From Streptomyces roseifaciens (GTDB lineage Bacteria > Actinomycetota > Actinomycetes > Streptomycetales > Streptomycetaceae): a DNA stretch of 64,000 nucleotides. A program made the translations under genes and the position numbers. The notes below the pieces were generated by a model. The model made no database searches and was not told the DNA's origin. It worked only from the letters and a program-made list of their open reading frames with translations. Positions 1-8,447 of the stretch are shown piece after piece (position 1 is the first letter of the stretch; each line of letters starts with the position of its first letter). The stretch covers positions 682,001-746,000 of the forward strand of contig NZ_LNBE01000002.1 in assembly GCF_001445655.1 (NCBI RefSeq), read 5' to 3'.

Positions 1-1404
1 GCCGCCTTCACCGAGCTGCGCGGGCGCTTCGAGGTGAGCGGCGCCGCGCACTTGGCCGGGCACCACGTGTGGGCCGTCACGCGGCGGGACGAGGAAGTGT
101 GGAGCGTGCACGCGCTCGTGGGCGAGGAGGGCGGCGCGAACGCGGGACGCGCGGGCGGTGCGGCCTCCGGCAGCGGCGGGGCGGGCGCAGCCGTCTCCGG
201 CACCGGGAGCGACGACGTTTCGGGTACCCGCAGCAGCGGCACCGGAAGAAGCTGCGAAGGCCGCACCGAAGCGAGCTTCAGCGGCGAACGCGAGCGCCCC
301 GTGCGCCTGCACGCCCGCGCCGTGCTCTTCGCCACCGGCGCGGGCGAGCGGCAGCTGCCCTTCCCCGGGTGGACCCTGCCCGGCGTCGTCGGGGCCGGTG
401 GCGCCCAGGCCATGCTGAAGTCCGGGCTCGTCCTGCCCGGGCAGCGGATCGTCGTGGCGGGCAGCGGTCCGCTCCTGCTCGCCGTCGCCTCCTCGCTCGC
501 CGCCGCCGGCGCCCGCGTCCCCGCGGTGGCCGAGGCGTCCGGCTACCTCGGCTACGCCCGCAGGCCGGGCGCCCTGGCGGCCAACCCCCACAAGCTCCTC
601 GAAGCCGCCGTCCACGGCACGGCACTCGTGCGCCACCGCATCCCGCTGCACACCCGCAGCGCGGTCACCGAGGTGCACGGCACCGACCGCGTCGAGGCCG
701 TCACCGTCTCCCGGCTCGACCGCGACTGGCGGCCCGTGCCCGGCACGGGCCGCCGCATCGCCTGCGACGCCCTGGCCGTGGGCCACGGGCTCGCACCGCA
801 GACCGAGCTCGCCACCGGCCTCGGCTGCGAGACCCGGCGCACGCCCGACGGCACGCACGCCCTCGTCCTGGACGGCCTCCAGGAGACCTCGGTGCCCGGC
901 CTGTGGGCCGCCGGCGAGGCCGGCGGGACCGGCGGCTGGCAACTCGCCCGCGTCGAGGGCGAGCTGGCGGGCATCGCGGTGGCCGCCCGGCTGCGGGCGC
1001 TCCCCGCGCTCACCCGGAGCCGGCGCGTACGGGACCTGGCCCGGCGCCGCGACCGCATGCGCGCCTTCGCCGACGCCATGGCCGCCGCCCACGCACCCGG
1101 CCCCGGCTGGACCGCGTGGCTCGACGACGACACCGACGTCTGCCGCTGCGAGGAGGTGACCGCCGGAAGCATCCGCGAGGCCGTCACCGAATTCGGCGCC
1201 CGGGACGCCCGGACCGTCAAGCTCCTCACCCGGGCCGGCATGGGCTGGTGCCAGGGCCGGATGTGCGGCGCGGCCGTGGCCTGCCTCGCGGCGTCCGGTA
1301 CGGCGCAGGGGACCGTACCGCCGTCCGCCGAGCGCAGGCCGCTCGCCGTGCCCGTACCGCTGGGCTCCCTCGCCGCCGGACCCGAGGAACCCGGAGACGC
1401 CTGA
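1..1404 (+). CDS. FAD-dependent oxidoreductase, hydroxyproline dehydrogenase large-subunit type (5' end outside window)
   Basis: The reading frame is open from base 1, so the N-terminal FAD-binding part lies upstream. What is visible is a two-dinucleotide-fold oxidoreductase: an ATGAGER-type segment, a second nucleotide-binding fold with VVAGSGPLLL, and a C-terminal [2Fe-2S] domain of the BFD/SoxA type with cysteines in CRCEE and WCQGRMC. Amine dehydrogenase subunits (hydroxyproline, proline, sarcosine, octopine/nopaline families) have this build. The three genes downstream are a hydroxyproline pathway, so oxidation of D-hydroxyproline to pyrroline-4-hydroxy-2-carboxylate is the inferred reaction. 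A Gly/Ser/Ala-rich stretch of about 50 residues near the visible start is an unusual low-complexity insertion. Partner subunits would be upstream. Family call firm; substrate inferred from context. Confidence 0.85.
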   Translation, partial: AAFTELRGRFEVSGAAHLAGHHVWAVTRRDEEVWSVHALVGEEGGANAGRAGGAASGSGGAGAAVSGTGSDDVSGTRSSGTGRSCEGRTEASFSGERERPVRLHARAVLFATGAGERQLPFPGWTLPGVVGAGGAQAMLKSGLVLPGQRIVVAGSGPLLLAVASSLAAAGARVPAVAEASGYLGYARRPGALAANPHKLLEAAVHGTALVRHRIPLHTRSAVTEVHGTDRVEAVTVSRLDRDWRPVPGTGRRIACDALAVGHGLAPQTELATGLGCETRRTPDGTHALVLDGLQETSVPGLWAAGEAGGTGGWQLARVEGELAGIAVAARLRALPALTRSRRVRDLARRRDRMRAFADAMAAAHAPGPGWTAWLDDDTDVCRCEEVTAGSIREAVTEFGARDARTVKLLTRAGMGWCQGRMCGAAVACLAASGTAQGTVPPSAERRPLAVPVPLGSLAAGPEEPGDA

Positions 1405-1468
1405 ACCACCGCCCCACCCGCGCTCGTACACGTCCCACGCCATAGAACGCCATAGAAGGGTTACCGGT

Positions 1469-2377
1469 ATGACCGCCTCCTCCTGGACCCCCGACCGCCC
1501 CTGGCGCGGCATCATGGTCGCCACCACCCTCCCGCTGCGCCCGGACCTCTCCGTCGACTACGACGCCTACGCCGAACACGTCCGCCGGCTCGTCGAGAAC
1601 GGGTGCGACGGCGTCGTCCCCAACGGCTCCCTCGGCGAATACCAGACCCTCACCCCGCAGGAGCGCGCCCGCGTCGTGCGCACCGCCGTCGAGGCGGCCG
1701 GGGACGGGGCGCGGGTGATGCCCGGCGTCGCCGCGTACGGCAGCGCCGAGGCGCGCCACTGGGCCGAGCAGGCCGCCGAGGCGGGCTGCGGCTCCGTCCT
1801 GCTGCTGCCGCCGAACGCCTACCGCGCCGGCGAACAGGCCGTCCGCGCCCACTACACGGAGGTCGCCGCGGCCGGGATACCGGTCGTCGCCTACAACAAC
1901 CCCATCGACACGAAGGTCGACCTGACCCCGGCCCTGCTGGCCCGGCTGCACGCCGACGGCAGCATCGTGGCCGTCAAGGAGTTCACCGGCGACGTCCGGC
2001 GCGCCTACGAGATCGCCGAACTCGCCCCCGAACTCGACCTGCTGATCGGCGCGGACGACGTCCTCCTCGAACTCGCCACCGCGGGTGCCGTCGGCTGGAT
2101 CGCGGGCTACCCCAACGCCTTCCCCGCCACCTGCGCCGCGCTCTACCGCGCCGCCGTCGCCGGGGACCTCCAGACGGCGCTGCCCCTCTACCGCTCGCTG
2201 CACCCGCTCCTGCGCTGGGACTCGAAGACCGAGTTCGTGCAGGCCATCAAGCTCTCCATGGACATCACCGGCCACCACGGCGGGCCCACCCGCCCGCCGC
2301 GCCTGCCGCTCACCGGCGAGACCGAGGCCGCGGTGCGCGCCGCCACGGAGAAGGCCGTCGCCGACGGACACCACTGA
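1469..2377 (+). CDS. DapA-family lyase, probable pyrroline-4-hydroxy-2-carboxylate deaminase
   Basis: A 302-aa (beta/alpha)8-barrel class I aldolase-like protein of the dihydrodipicolinate synthase family. The NGSLGE segment corresponds to the family's GTTGE substrate loop, VVAYNNP carries the conserved Tyr, and VAVKEFTGD carries the Schiff-base Lys (about residue 170). True DapA would not be expected between a hydroxyproline dehydrogenase and a hydroxyproline epimerase; in such operons this member deaminates pyrroline-4-hydroxy-2-carboxylate to alpha-ketoglutarate semialdehyde. The ATG lies 64 bp after the previous stop, behind a purine-rich AGAAGGG. Substrate assignment is by context. Confidence 0.88.
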   Translation: MTASSWTPDRPWRGIMVATTLPLRPDLSVDYDAYAEHVRRLVENGCDGVVPNGSLGEYQTLTPQERARVVRTAVEAAGDGARVMPGVAAYGSAEARHWAEQAAEAGCGSVLLLPPNAYRAGEQAVRAHYTEVAAAGIPVVAYNNPIDTKVDLTPALLARLHADGSIVAVKEFTGDVRRAYEIAELAPELDLLIGADDVLLELATAGAVGWIAGYPNAFPATCAALYRAAVAGDLQTALPLYRSLHPLLRWDSKTEFVQAIKLSMDITGHHGGPTRPPRLPLTGETEAAVRAATEKAVADGHH

Positions 2378-2437
2378 CCCCGCCCGCCTCCGGGCTTTCC
2401 TTCCAGCCGTATCCCCCTGCCGAAAGAAAGGACATCC

Positions 2438-3442
2438 GTGCGTACCCGTCATGTCTTCCATGCCGTCGACTCGCACACCGAGGGCATGCCCACGCGCGTC
2501 ATCACCGGTGGCGTCGGCGTGATCCCCGGCGCCACCATGGCCGAGCGCCGGCTCCACTTCATCGAGCACATGGACCACCTGCGCACGCTCCTGATGTACG
2601 AGCCGCGCGGCCACGCCTCGATGAGCGGCGCGATCCTGCAGCCCCCCACCCGGCCCGACGCCGACTACGGGGTCCTCTACATCGAGGTCTCCGGGGTGCT
2701 GCCGATGTGCGGGCACGGCACCATCGGGGTCGCCACCGTGCTCGTCGAGACGGGCATGGTGCCGGTCAGCGAACCGGTGACCACCGTGCGCCTCGACACC
2801 CCGTCCGGTCTGATCACCGTCGACGTCCAGGTCGAGGACGGCGCGGCCAAGTCCGTCACGCTCGTCAACGTGCCCTCCTTCAGCGTCGGTCTCGACCGCA
2901 AGGCCGACGTCCCCGGCCACGGGACGGTCACCTACGACCTCGCCTTCGGCGGCAACTTCTACGCCTTCGTCGAACTCGACGCCCTGGGGCTGCCCTTCGA
3001 CCGGGCACGCAAGGACGACCTGCTCGCCGCCGGGCTCGCCGTCATGGAGGCGGTCAACGCCTCGCCGGACCGGCCCGTCCACCCCGAACACCCCGAGATC
3101 AACGGCCTCAAGCACGTCTACCTCGCGGCCCCCGGCTCGGACGCCCGCCACTCCCGGCACGCCATGGCCATCCACCCCGGCTGGTTCGACCGTTCCCCCT
3201 GCGGCACGGGCACCTCCGCCCGGATGGCACAGCTGCACGCCCGCGGCGCGCTCCCGCTCGACAGGGACTTCGTCAACGAGTCCTTCATCGGCACGCGGTT
3301 CACCGGCCGCCTGGTGGGGGAGACGCAGGTCGGCGGAGTGCCGGCGGTCGTGCCCGCCATCACCGGCCGCGCCTGGATCACCGGCACCGCCCAGTACTTC
3401 CTCGACCCGGACGACCCCTTCCCCGGAGGTTTCCTCCTGTGA
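2438..3442 (+). CDS. 4-hydroxyproline 2-epimerase (proline racemase family)
   Basis: A 334-aa proline racemase-family protein covering the whole family length. Both catalytic thiols are present: the first in PMCGHGTIG (about Cys91) and the second in SPCGTGTSA (about Cys255). Having Cys at both sites supports a racemase/epimerase and not a dehydratase, where the first is Thr. It should interconvert trans-4-hydroxy-L-proline and cis-4-hydroxy-D-proline, the substrate of the upstream dehydrogenase. The GTG start follows an AAGAAAGGA ribosome site. Its stop overlaps the next gene's GTG by four bases (GTGA), so the two are translationally coupled. Confidence 0.92.
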   Translation: MRTRHVFHAVDSHTEGMPTRVITGGVGVIPGATMAERRLHFIEHMDHLRTLLMYEPRGHASMSGAILQPPTRPDADYGVLYIEVSGVLPMCGHGTIGVATVLVETGMVPVSEPVTTVRLDTPSGLITVDVQVEDGAAKSVTLVNVPSFSVGLDRKADVPGHGTVTYDLAFGGNFYAFVELDALGLPFDRARKDDLLAAGLAVMEAVNASPDRPVHPEHPEINGLKHVYLAAPGSDARHSRHAMAIHPGWFDRSPCGTGTSARMAQLHARGALPLDRDFVNESFIGTRFTGRLVGETQVGGVPAVVPAITGRAWITGTAQYFLDPDDPFPGGFLL

Positions 3443-4809
3443 CCGCCGCCCCGACCTCCTTCGCCTCGCACAACCCGGCCGACCCGTCCGACGTCGTCTG
3501 CGACGTGCCCGCGTCCGGTGCCTCCGGCGCCGCCGAGGCCGTCGAGCAGGCCCGTGCCGCCCAGCCCGGCTGGCTGCAGGCCGGTGCCGCCGCCCGCTCC
3601 TCCGCGCTCTCCGCCGTCGCCGCGGCGGTCGAGGCCGCGGCCGGCGAACTCGCCGCCCTCGCCGTGCGCGAGGTGGGCAAGCCCCTCGCCGAGGCGCGGG
3701 CCGAGGTGGCCCGCACGGCCGCGATCTGGCGGTACTACGCCCAGGCGCCCTACGAGCCCACCGGCGCCGTCCACGAGACGGCCGGCGGCCCCGGCCTGCT
3801 GCTGACCCGGCGCCGCCCGCACGGCGTCGCCGGCCTCATCACGCCCTGGAACTTCCCCTTCGCCATCCCGTCCTGGAAGGCCGCGCCCGCGCTGGCCGCG
3901 GGCAACACGGTCGTCCTCAAGCCCGCGCCCGAGGCCACCGCGTGCGCCCTGCGCCTCGCCGAGCTCGTCCGGCAGGCGCTGCCCGCCGCGGTGTTCACGG
4001 TCGTGCCCGGCGGTGCGACCGAGGGGAACGCCGTCCTCGCGACCGCCGACGCCGTCTCCTTCACCGGCTCCACCGCCGTCGGCGCCGTGGTCACCCGCGC
4101 CGCCACCGCCCGGGGCATCCCGGTCCAGGCCGAGACGGGCGGGCTCAACGCGGCGATCGTCCTGCCCGACGCCGACATCGGGCGGGCAGCGGCCCACATC
4201 GCCGCGGCCGTCGCCGGATACGCCGGGCAGAAGTGCACGGCGACCAGCCGGGTGATCGCCGTCGGCGCGGCCCTGGATCCCCTGCGCGAGGCCCTCGCCG
4301 AAGCCCTGCGCGCCCTGCCGGTGGGCGACCCGGCCGACCCGGCCACCGTGTGCGGCCCCCTCATCTCGGCCCGGGCCCGGGGCCGCTTCGACCAGGCCCT
4401 CTCCGGCGCCTCCGTCCTGGCCGCGGGCACCGCCCCGGAAGGCCCCGGCTGGTACGCGGCGCCCACCGTGGCAGAAAAGGTCCCGGCCGGTCACCGGCTG
4501 CTCACCGAGGAGGTCTTCGCCCCCGTCGCCGCCCTGCTGCCCGCGGACGACCTGCCGCACGCCGTACGGATCAGCAACTCCGTTCCGTACGGCCTGGTCA
4601 CCTCGGTCCACACCGGCGGGCTCGAAGCGGCGCTGCACGGTCTCGACGGCCTCGACACGGGCATGATCCGTGTCAACGCCCCTTCCACGGGCGTCGACTT
4701 CCACCTGCCGTTCGGCGGCACCAAGGCCTCCGGGCACGGCCCTCGCGAGCAGGGGCGCGCGGCGCTGGAGTTCTACACCTCCAGCCGGACCTACACCCTC
4801 GCTCCCTGA
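3439..4809 (+). CDS. Aldehyde dehydrogenase, probable alpha-ketoglutarate semialdehyde dehydrogenase
   Basis: A 456-aa NAD(P)-dependent aldehyde dehydrogenase. Visible are TPWNFP, VLKPAPEA (cofactor Lys), FTGSTAVG, the general-base Glu in QAETGGLN (about residue 232), the catalytic Cys in GQKCTAT (about residue 266) and EEVFAPV. The start chosen is the GTG inside the GTGA overlap with the epimerase stop; the frame is open further upstream only because of base composition. It would oxidise alpha-ketoglutarate semialdehyde, the product of the DapA-like step, to alpha-ketoglutarate, completing hydroxyproline catabolism. Family certain, substrate inferred. Confidence 0.9.
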   Translation: MTAAPTSFASHNPADPSDVVCDVPASGASGAAEAVEQARAAQPGWLQAGAAARSSALSAVAAAVEAAAGELAALAVREVGKPLAEARAEVARTAAIWRYYAQAPYEPTGAVHETAGGPGLLLTRRRPHGVAGLITPWNFPFAIPSWKAAPALAAGNTVVLKPAPEATACALRLAELVRQALPAAVFTVVPGGATEGNAVLATADAVSFTGSTAVGAVVTRAATARGIPVQAETGGLNAAIVLPDADIGRAAAHIAAAVAGYAGQKCTATSRVIAVGAALDPLREALAEALRALPVGDPADPATVCGPLISARARGRFDQALSGASVLAAGTAPEGPGWYAAPTVAEKVPAGHRLLTEEVFAPVAALLPADDLPHAVRISNSVPYGLVTSVHTGGLEAALHGLDGLDTGMIRVNAPSTGVDFHLPFGGTKASGHGPREQGRAALEFYTSSRTYTLAP

Positions 4810-4939
4810 GAAAGATGTGACATTGTACGCTCGTTGGTCCGCCCAGGTACGGACCAGCCGGGGAGCGCGGCTGTGCACGTACCGCGGACGCGGCTGCCGG
4901 ACCTCGGCCGCCGCACCGGCGACGAAGGGACACGGGACC

Positions 4940-5620
4940 ATGGGCCACCTCAAGCAGCGCACTCTCATCACCGCCACCGAGCGGCTGCGCGACCAGGTCG
5001 CCCACGCCTTGCGGGCCGCGCTGATCTCCGGCGAACTCCACCCCGGCGAGGTCTACTCCGCGCCGCAGCTCGCGGAGGACTTCGGCATCTCCGCGACCCC
5101 GGTGCGCGAGGCCATGCTCGACCTCGCCCGCGAGGGCCTGGTCGAGCCGGTCCGCAACAAGGGGTTCCGGGTGACCGAGGTCAACGAGCGCGACCTGGAC
5201 CAGTACACCGAGATCCGCACGCTCATCGAGGTCCCCACGACCGGCCGCGTCACGCGCACCGCCGCCCGCGAGGACCTCGAAGCCCTCCGCCCGGTCGCCG
5301 AGGAGATCGTGCGCGCCGCCCGCGACCACGACCTCATCGGCTACCTGGAGGCCGACCGGCAGTTCCACCTCACCCTGCTGGCCCTCTCCGGCAACGAACG
5401 CCTCGTCGAGACCGTCGGCGACCTGCGCAAGCGCTCGCGCCTGTACGGGCTGACCGCGCTCGACCGGCGCGGCGAACTCATCCCCTCCGCCGAGGAACAC
5501 CTCGAACTGCTCGACCTGATGCTGGCCGGCGACGCCGAGGGCGCCGAGCAGTGCATGGCACGGCACCTCGGACACGTGCGCTCCCTGTGGGCGAAGGGCA
5601 GCAGCGACAAGGACTCATGA
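4940..5620 (+). CDS. GntR-family (FCD) transcriptional regulator
   Basis: A 226-aa regulator with an N-terminal winged helix (about residues 10-75, including the family signature APQLAEDFGISATPVREAM and GLVEP..NKGFRV) and an all-helical FCD effector domain (about 90-215). It sits 130 bp downstream of the aldehyde dehydrogenase on the same strand and probably controls the hydroxyproline genes with a pathway intermediate as ligand. The ATG in ACCATGGGCC was chosen because the wing-helix begins directly after it. The gap before it contains an AT-richer ATTGTACGCT element at about 4822-4831 that resembles FCD-family operators, but this is only a resemblance. Confidence 0.9.
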   Translation: MGHLKQRTLITATERLRDQVAHALRAALISGELHPGEVYSAPQLAEDFGISATPVREAMLDLAREGLVEPVRNKGFRVTEVNERDLDQYTEIRTLIEVPTTGRVTRTAAREDLEALRPVAEEIVRAARDHDLIGYLEADRQFHLTLLALSGNERLVETVGDLRKRSRLYGLTALDRRGELIPSAEEHLELLDLMLAGDAEGAEQCMARHLGHVRSLWAKGSSDKDS

Positions 5621-5669
5621 CCGCGCGCGGGAAGCCGGCGGCTTCGGCGCGCGCGAGAAGGAGGGCGAC

Positions 5670-6854
5670 ATGCGCACCTCACCCCTGATCGCGGCGGCCC
5701 TCGCCGGCTGCCTGGCGGTCCCCGCGACGGCCTGGGCGTCCCCCGCCCGGCCCCCGTCCGCGCGCGGCTGTGCGCTCAAGGGCACGACGGGCTGGACGGA
5801 CGAGGGCCACGACACCGACCCCGTCCGCTTCCGGCGCGCCACCGGCACGCACCGCGTCCTGACCCTGTTCGCCGACTTCCCCGACGCACAGGCCACCGGC
5901 CCCACCGCCCCGTACGCCGCCCACCTCGCCCCCGCCGCCGACTGGCTGCGCAAGGCCTCCTACGGGCGGACGCGGCTGCAGATCACGCCGCTGCACCGCT
6001 GGATCCGGATGCCGGCGCCCTCCACCTCCTACGGCTTCCAGCGCGGCCTCACCTTCGAGGCCCACGAGCGCTACCTCCGCGACGCGGTGACGGCCGCCGA
6101 CCCGTACGCGGACTTCTCCCGCTACGACATGGTGTACGTCGTCCCCGCGAGAGAAGCGTCCGCGATCTCCTTCTCCCCGACCTACCTCTTCGACCCCGCC
6201 ACGCCCGGCGTCACGGCCGACGGCACCCGCATCCGATGGGCCGTCACCTTCGGGCAGGACATGTGGCGCTGGGGGCACAAGGTCGCCGCCCACGAGACCG
6301 GCCACGTCTTCGGCCTGCCCGACCTCTACGCCTTCACGGGCGGGACCCACCGCCACGTCGGCGGCTGGGACCTCATGGGCAACATCGCCGGCACCGCCCC
6401 GCAGTACCTCGGCTGGCACTCCTGGAAGCTCGGCTGGACGCGGGACGACCAGGTCGCCTGCCTCGCCGCCCCCGGCCGGCGCACGGTCCGGCTGACCCCG
6501 GTCGAGCGGCCGGGAGGCACCAAGATCGCGGTGGTGCGCACGGGCCCGACGAAGGCCTACGTCGCCGAGTCCCGGCGCGCCGAGGGCAACGACGAGGGCT
6601 CGCCCTCGACCGGCGTCCTCATCTACGAGGTCGACTCCGCCACCCCCACCGGCGAGGGACCCGTCCGCGTCGTGAGAACCCGGGCCCACGCCCCGGGCGA
6701 GTCCTTCACCGATCCGGCGTCGGGTGTGCGCATCGACGTGGTCGCGGGCGGCCGCGGCGGAGACGTGGTGCGCGTCGTCCGCCTGTCGCCCGGGGCGTTG
6801 TCAGTGGTCGGTGCGACGATCGTTCCGACGGCGCGGGGTGAGTGCGTGTCGTGA
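5670..6854 (+). CDS. Secreted M6-family metalloprotease
   Basis: A 394-aa exported protein. A signal peptide of about 24 residues (MRTSPL, hydrophobic AALAGCLAVPATAWA, then ASP) is followed by an M6 (immune inhibitor A-like) catalytic domain. The zinc motif HETGHVFGLPDLY begins at about His208, with the downstream GGWDLMG segment typical of the family supplying the Met-turn region. The ATG follows GAGAAGGAGGG, a strong ribosome site. It is shorter than classical M6 proteases and lacks PKD or VEG domains, so it looks like the stand-alone M6 domain type common in Streptomyces. An extracellular protein-degrading role is inferred. Confidence 0.88.
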   Translation: MRTSPLIAAALAGCLAVPATAWASPARPPSARGCALKGTTGWTDEGHDTDPVRFRRATGTHRVLTLFADFPDAQATGPTAPYAAHLAPAADWLRKASYGRTRLQITPLHRWIRMPAPSTSYGFQRGLTFEAHERYLRDAVTAADPYADFSRYDMVYVVPAREASAISFSPTYLFDPATPGVTADGTRIRWAVTFGQDMWRWGHKVAAHETGHVFGLPDLYAFTGGTHRHVGGWDLMGNIAGTAPQYLGWHSWKLGWTRDDQVACLAAPGRRTVRLTPVERPGGTKIAVVRTGPTKAYVAESRRAEGNDEGSPSTGVLIYEVDSATPTGEGPVRVVRTRAHAPGESFTDPASGVRIDVVAGGRGGDVVRVVRLSPGALSVVGATIVPTARGECVS

Positions 6855-6884
6855 CCCTTGGAGCGAGGTAGAGGAGCAAGTCCC

Positions 6885-7484
6885 GTGCGCATCGTGGTCA
6901 GTGAGTTCATGAGCCTGGACGGCGTTGTGCAGGCCCCCGGCGGCCCCGAGGAGGACACCGACGGCGGGTTCGCCCACGGCGGGTGGTCGCATCCGTTCTT
7001 CGACCCGGAGACGGTGGGCGGCGCGTTCGACGACGCGCTGACCAAGGCCGAGGCGCTGCTGTTCGGCCGCCGCACCTGGCAGACGATGGCCGCGGCGTGG
7101 CCCGAGCGGGCCGGGGACCCGTTCGCCGACCGGATGAACGCCATCCCCAAGTACGTGGTGTCCGAGACGCTGAACGACGCCGACCTGACCTGGGACAAGA
7201 CCACGCGCATCCCCGGCGGCGAGGCCGTCGCCCGGATCCGGGAGCTGCGCGGGAAGGAGGGCGGCGACTTGCTGGTCATGGGGAGCCCCACGCTCGTGCG
7301 CACCCTCCTGAGCGAGGGCCTCGTCGACGAACTCCGCCTCATGATCATGCCGGTGCTCCTCGGCGGCGGCAAGTCGCTCTTCCCCGAGGACGGTGCACAG
7401 CAGACGCTGGAACTGGTCTCGGCGGTCACCAGCAGCGCGGGTGTGCAGGTGACCACGTACCGGCCGGTCGCCGACGGGCGGTAG
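6885..7484 (+). CDS. DHFR/RibD C-terminal-like reductase
   Basis: A 199-aa protein of the RibD C-terminal/dihydrofolate reductase-like family. It opens MRIVVSEFMSLDGVVQAPGG, the usual N-terminal signature, and contains LLFGRRTWQTM, the NAIPKYVVSETL strand and a PVLLGGGKSLF cofactor-binding segment near the C-terminus. The GTG start is preceded by GAGGAG. Members bind NADPH; most are uncharacterised and are not true folate enzymes. It starts 31 bp after the M6 protease gene on the same strand, so the two may be cotranscribed, though no functional link is evident. Confidence 0.88.
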   Translation: MRIVVSEFMSLDGVVQAPGGPEEDTDGGFAHGGWSHPFFDPETVGGAFDDALTKAEALLFGRRTWQTMAAAWPERAGDPFADRMNAIPKYVVSETLNDADLTWDKTTRIPGGEAVARIRELRGKEGGDLLVMGSPTLVRTLLSEGLVDELRLMIMPVLLGGGKSLFPEDGAQQTLELVSAVTSSAGVQVTTYRPVADGR

Positions 7485-7530
7485 GACGGCGGCCCGCCGG
7501 GCCGCGCCCTCGGCCTCGATCCGCTCCGGG

Positions 7531-7743
7531 TCAGACGGTCGGGGAGAGGAGGTTCGGGAGTACGAGGACGTCCTGGCCCAGGAGGGAGACGGCCAAGGTG
7601 CCGTTCGCATTCACACCGGCCACACCCCCCAGGATGGAGGAGTGGATTTCGGCGTGTGCAGGTGCTGCCAGTGCCGCCGACCCGGCGGTGAGCAGGGCGG
7701 TGGCGGCGAAGGCTGTCAGGACGCGTCGGACGGTGGCCTTCAT
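7531..7743 (-). CDS. Small secreted protein (70 aa), function unknown
   Basis: The protein starts MKATVRRVLTAFAATALL and has a clean signal peptide ending ALAAPAHA, leaving a mature peptide of about 40 residues rich in Gly, Val, Leu and Asn with no cysteines. The layout recalls the short hydrophobic surface peptides of Streptomyces, but chaplin and rodlin signatures are not evident. A longer in-frame extension upstream has the composition of non-coding DNA, so the signal-peptide Met was taken as the start, supported by a GAGGGAGA ribosome site. It lies downstream of the lasso B2 gene on the same strand, separated by 178 bp. Confidence 0.7.
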   Translation of the reverse strand: MKATVRRVLTAFAATALLTAGSAALAAPAHAEIHSSILGGVAGVNANGTLAVSLLGQDVLVLPNLLSPTV

Positions 7744-7921
7744 GGGCTCTCCCTCGGTGATCAGGTGCAGGGGCGAGTCGAGTTCTTTCCGTCCGGTAGT
7801 CCGACAAACGGCGGCCGCTCGGTGCGCGGCAGTGTGCGCCCGGCGCGCGAACAACTCCTTTGCGCCCCTTTCGGGGACGGCTTTGGAGAACGGCTTCCGA
7901 GGACGGCGCGGTGCCGCACCG

Positions 7922-8356
7922 TCAGGCCCGCGGTTCCCGCGCCGGAACGGCCATGAGGCGGTGGTAGTACCCCGGGGCCTGGTGGGCTTCGCCGACCGGC
8001 CGGCCGTCCACCTCCACCCACGCGTGCGCACGGAACGGACTGGTACGCACCCCCGTGCACCAGTCCGGCCAGACGCCCCGCATCCGGCACAGCAGCGCGG
8101 TGGCGACCGAGCGCTGCAGGCAGCCTTCTCCGGCGCAGCGCAGGCTGAGCGCGGTGACCGCCTGACGGGCGGCGAGGGCCTGTTCGGCGGTGGCCGGCGC
8201 CGCCCCGTTGCGGGCGGCGGTCAGGACGCGGCGGATGCGGCGCGGCGGCAGCAGGACGAGCACCCGGGCGACGGCGACGGCCAGGAGTACCGGCGGGCGG
8301 CGGCGCCACGGGAGGGCGGCGCGGTCGCCGCGGTCCGGGACCATGGCCTGGCTCAT
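7922..8356 (-). CDS. Lasso peptide biosynthesis B2-type protease (orphan)
   Basis: A 144-aa transglutaminase-like cysteine protease of the lasso B2 family, which removes the leader from lasso precursors. The catalytic Cys is in GCLQRSVATALLCR, the WPDWCTGVR segment follows, and the His lies in HAWVEVDG together with the Asp. The catalytic triad therefore appears intact and the length is normal for a separate B2. Its start overlaps the stop of a 22-residue frame (ATGA), the usual coupling of B1 to B2. No asparagine synthetase-like cyclase, precursor or full B1 is found around it, so the pathway is incomplete here. Confidence 0.85.
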   Translation of the reverse strand: MSQAMVPDRGDRAALPWRRRPPVLLAVAVARVLVLLPPRRIRRVLTAARNGAAPATAEQALAARQAVTALSLRCAGEGCLQRSVATALLCRMRGVWPDWCTGVRTSPFRAHAWVEVDGRPVGEAHQAPGYYHRLMAVPAREPRA

Positions 8357-8421
8357 GCCGGCACCATGCCGTCGTTGCGGGTGCCCGTGGCGGAGTCGGT
8401 GCGGCGCAAGCTCAGGGGCAT
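8353..8421 (-). pseudogene. 22-residue coupled frame, probable stump of a lasso B1 (PqqD-like) gene
   Basis: An ATG preceded by a strong CCGGAGG seven bases upstream opens a 22-codon frame whose TGA overlaps the B2 ATG. The peptide begins MPLSLRRTDSATGTRNDGMV, which resembles the first residues of actinobacterial B1 (PqqD-fold) proteins, normally followed by about 60 more residues recognising the leader. Everything after that point is missing and the frame ends at the B2 start. An internal deletion of B1 that kept its ribosome site and coupling is the simplest reading. A genuine leader peptide controlling B2 translation is the alternative. Confidence 0.5.
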
Positions 8422-8447
8422 GGCAAACCTCCGGTGGCGGATGTGCG

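Noticed and set aside
1469..2377. Dihydrodipicolinate synthase for lysine biosynthesis
   Set aside because: It lies within a hydroxyproline operon and its substrate loop reads NGSLGE instead of the GTTGE of true DapA.
3118..4977. Long open frames antisense to the aldehyde dehydrogenase and other genes (hundreds of codons)
   Set aside because: They mirror the third-position GC bias of real genes on the opposite strand, give repetitive Arg/Gly/Pro-rich translations and match no family.
7531..7743. Lasso peptide precursor for the nearby B2 protease
   Set aside because: It has a Sec signal peptide and no leader/core pattern with a Gly/Ser start and an Asp/Glu seven to nine residues later.
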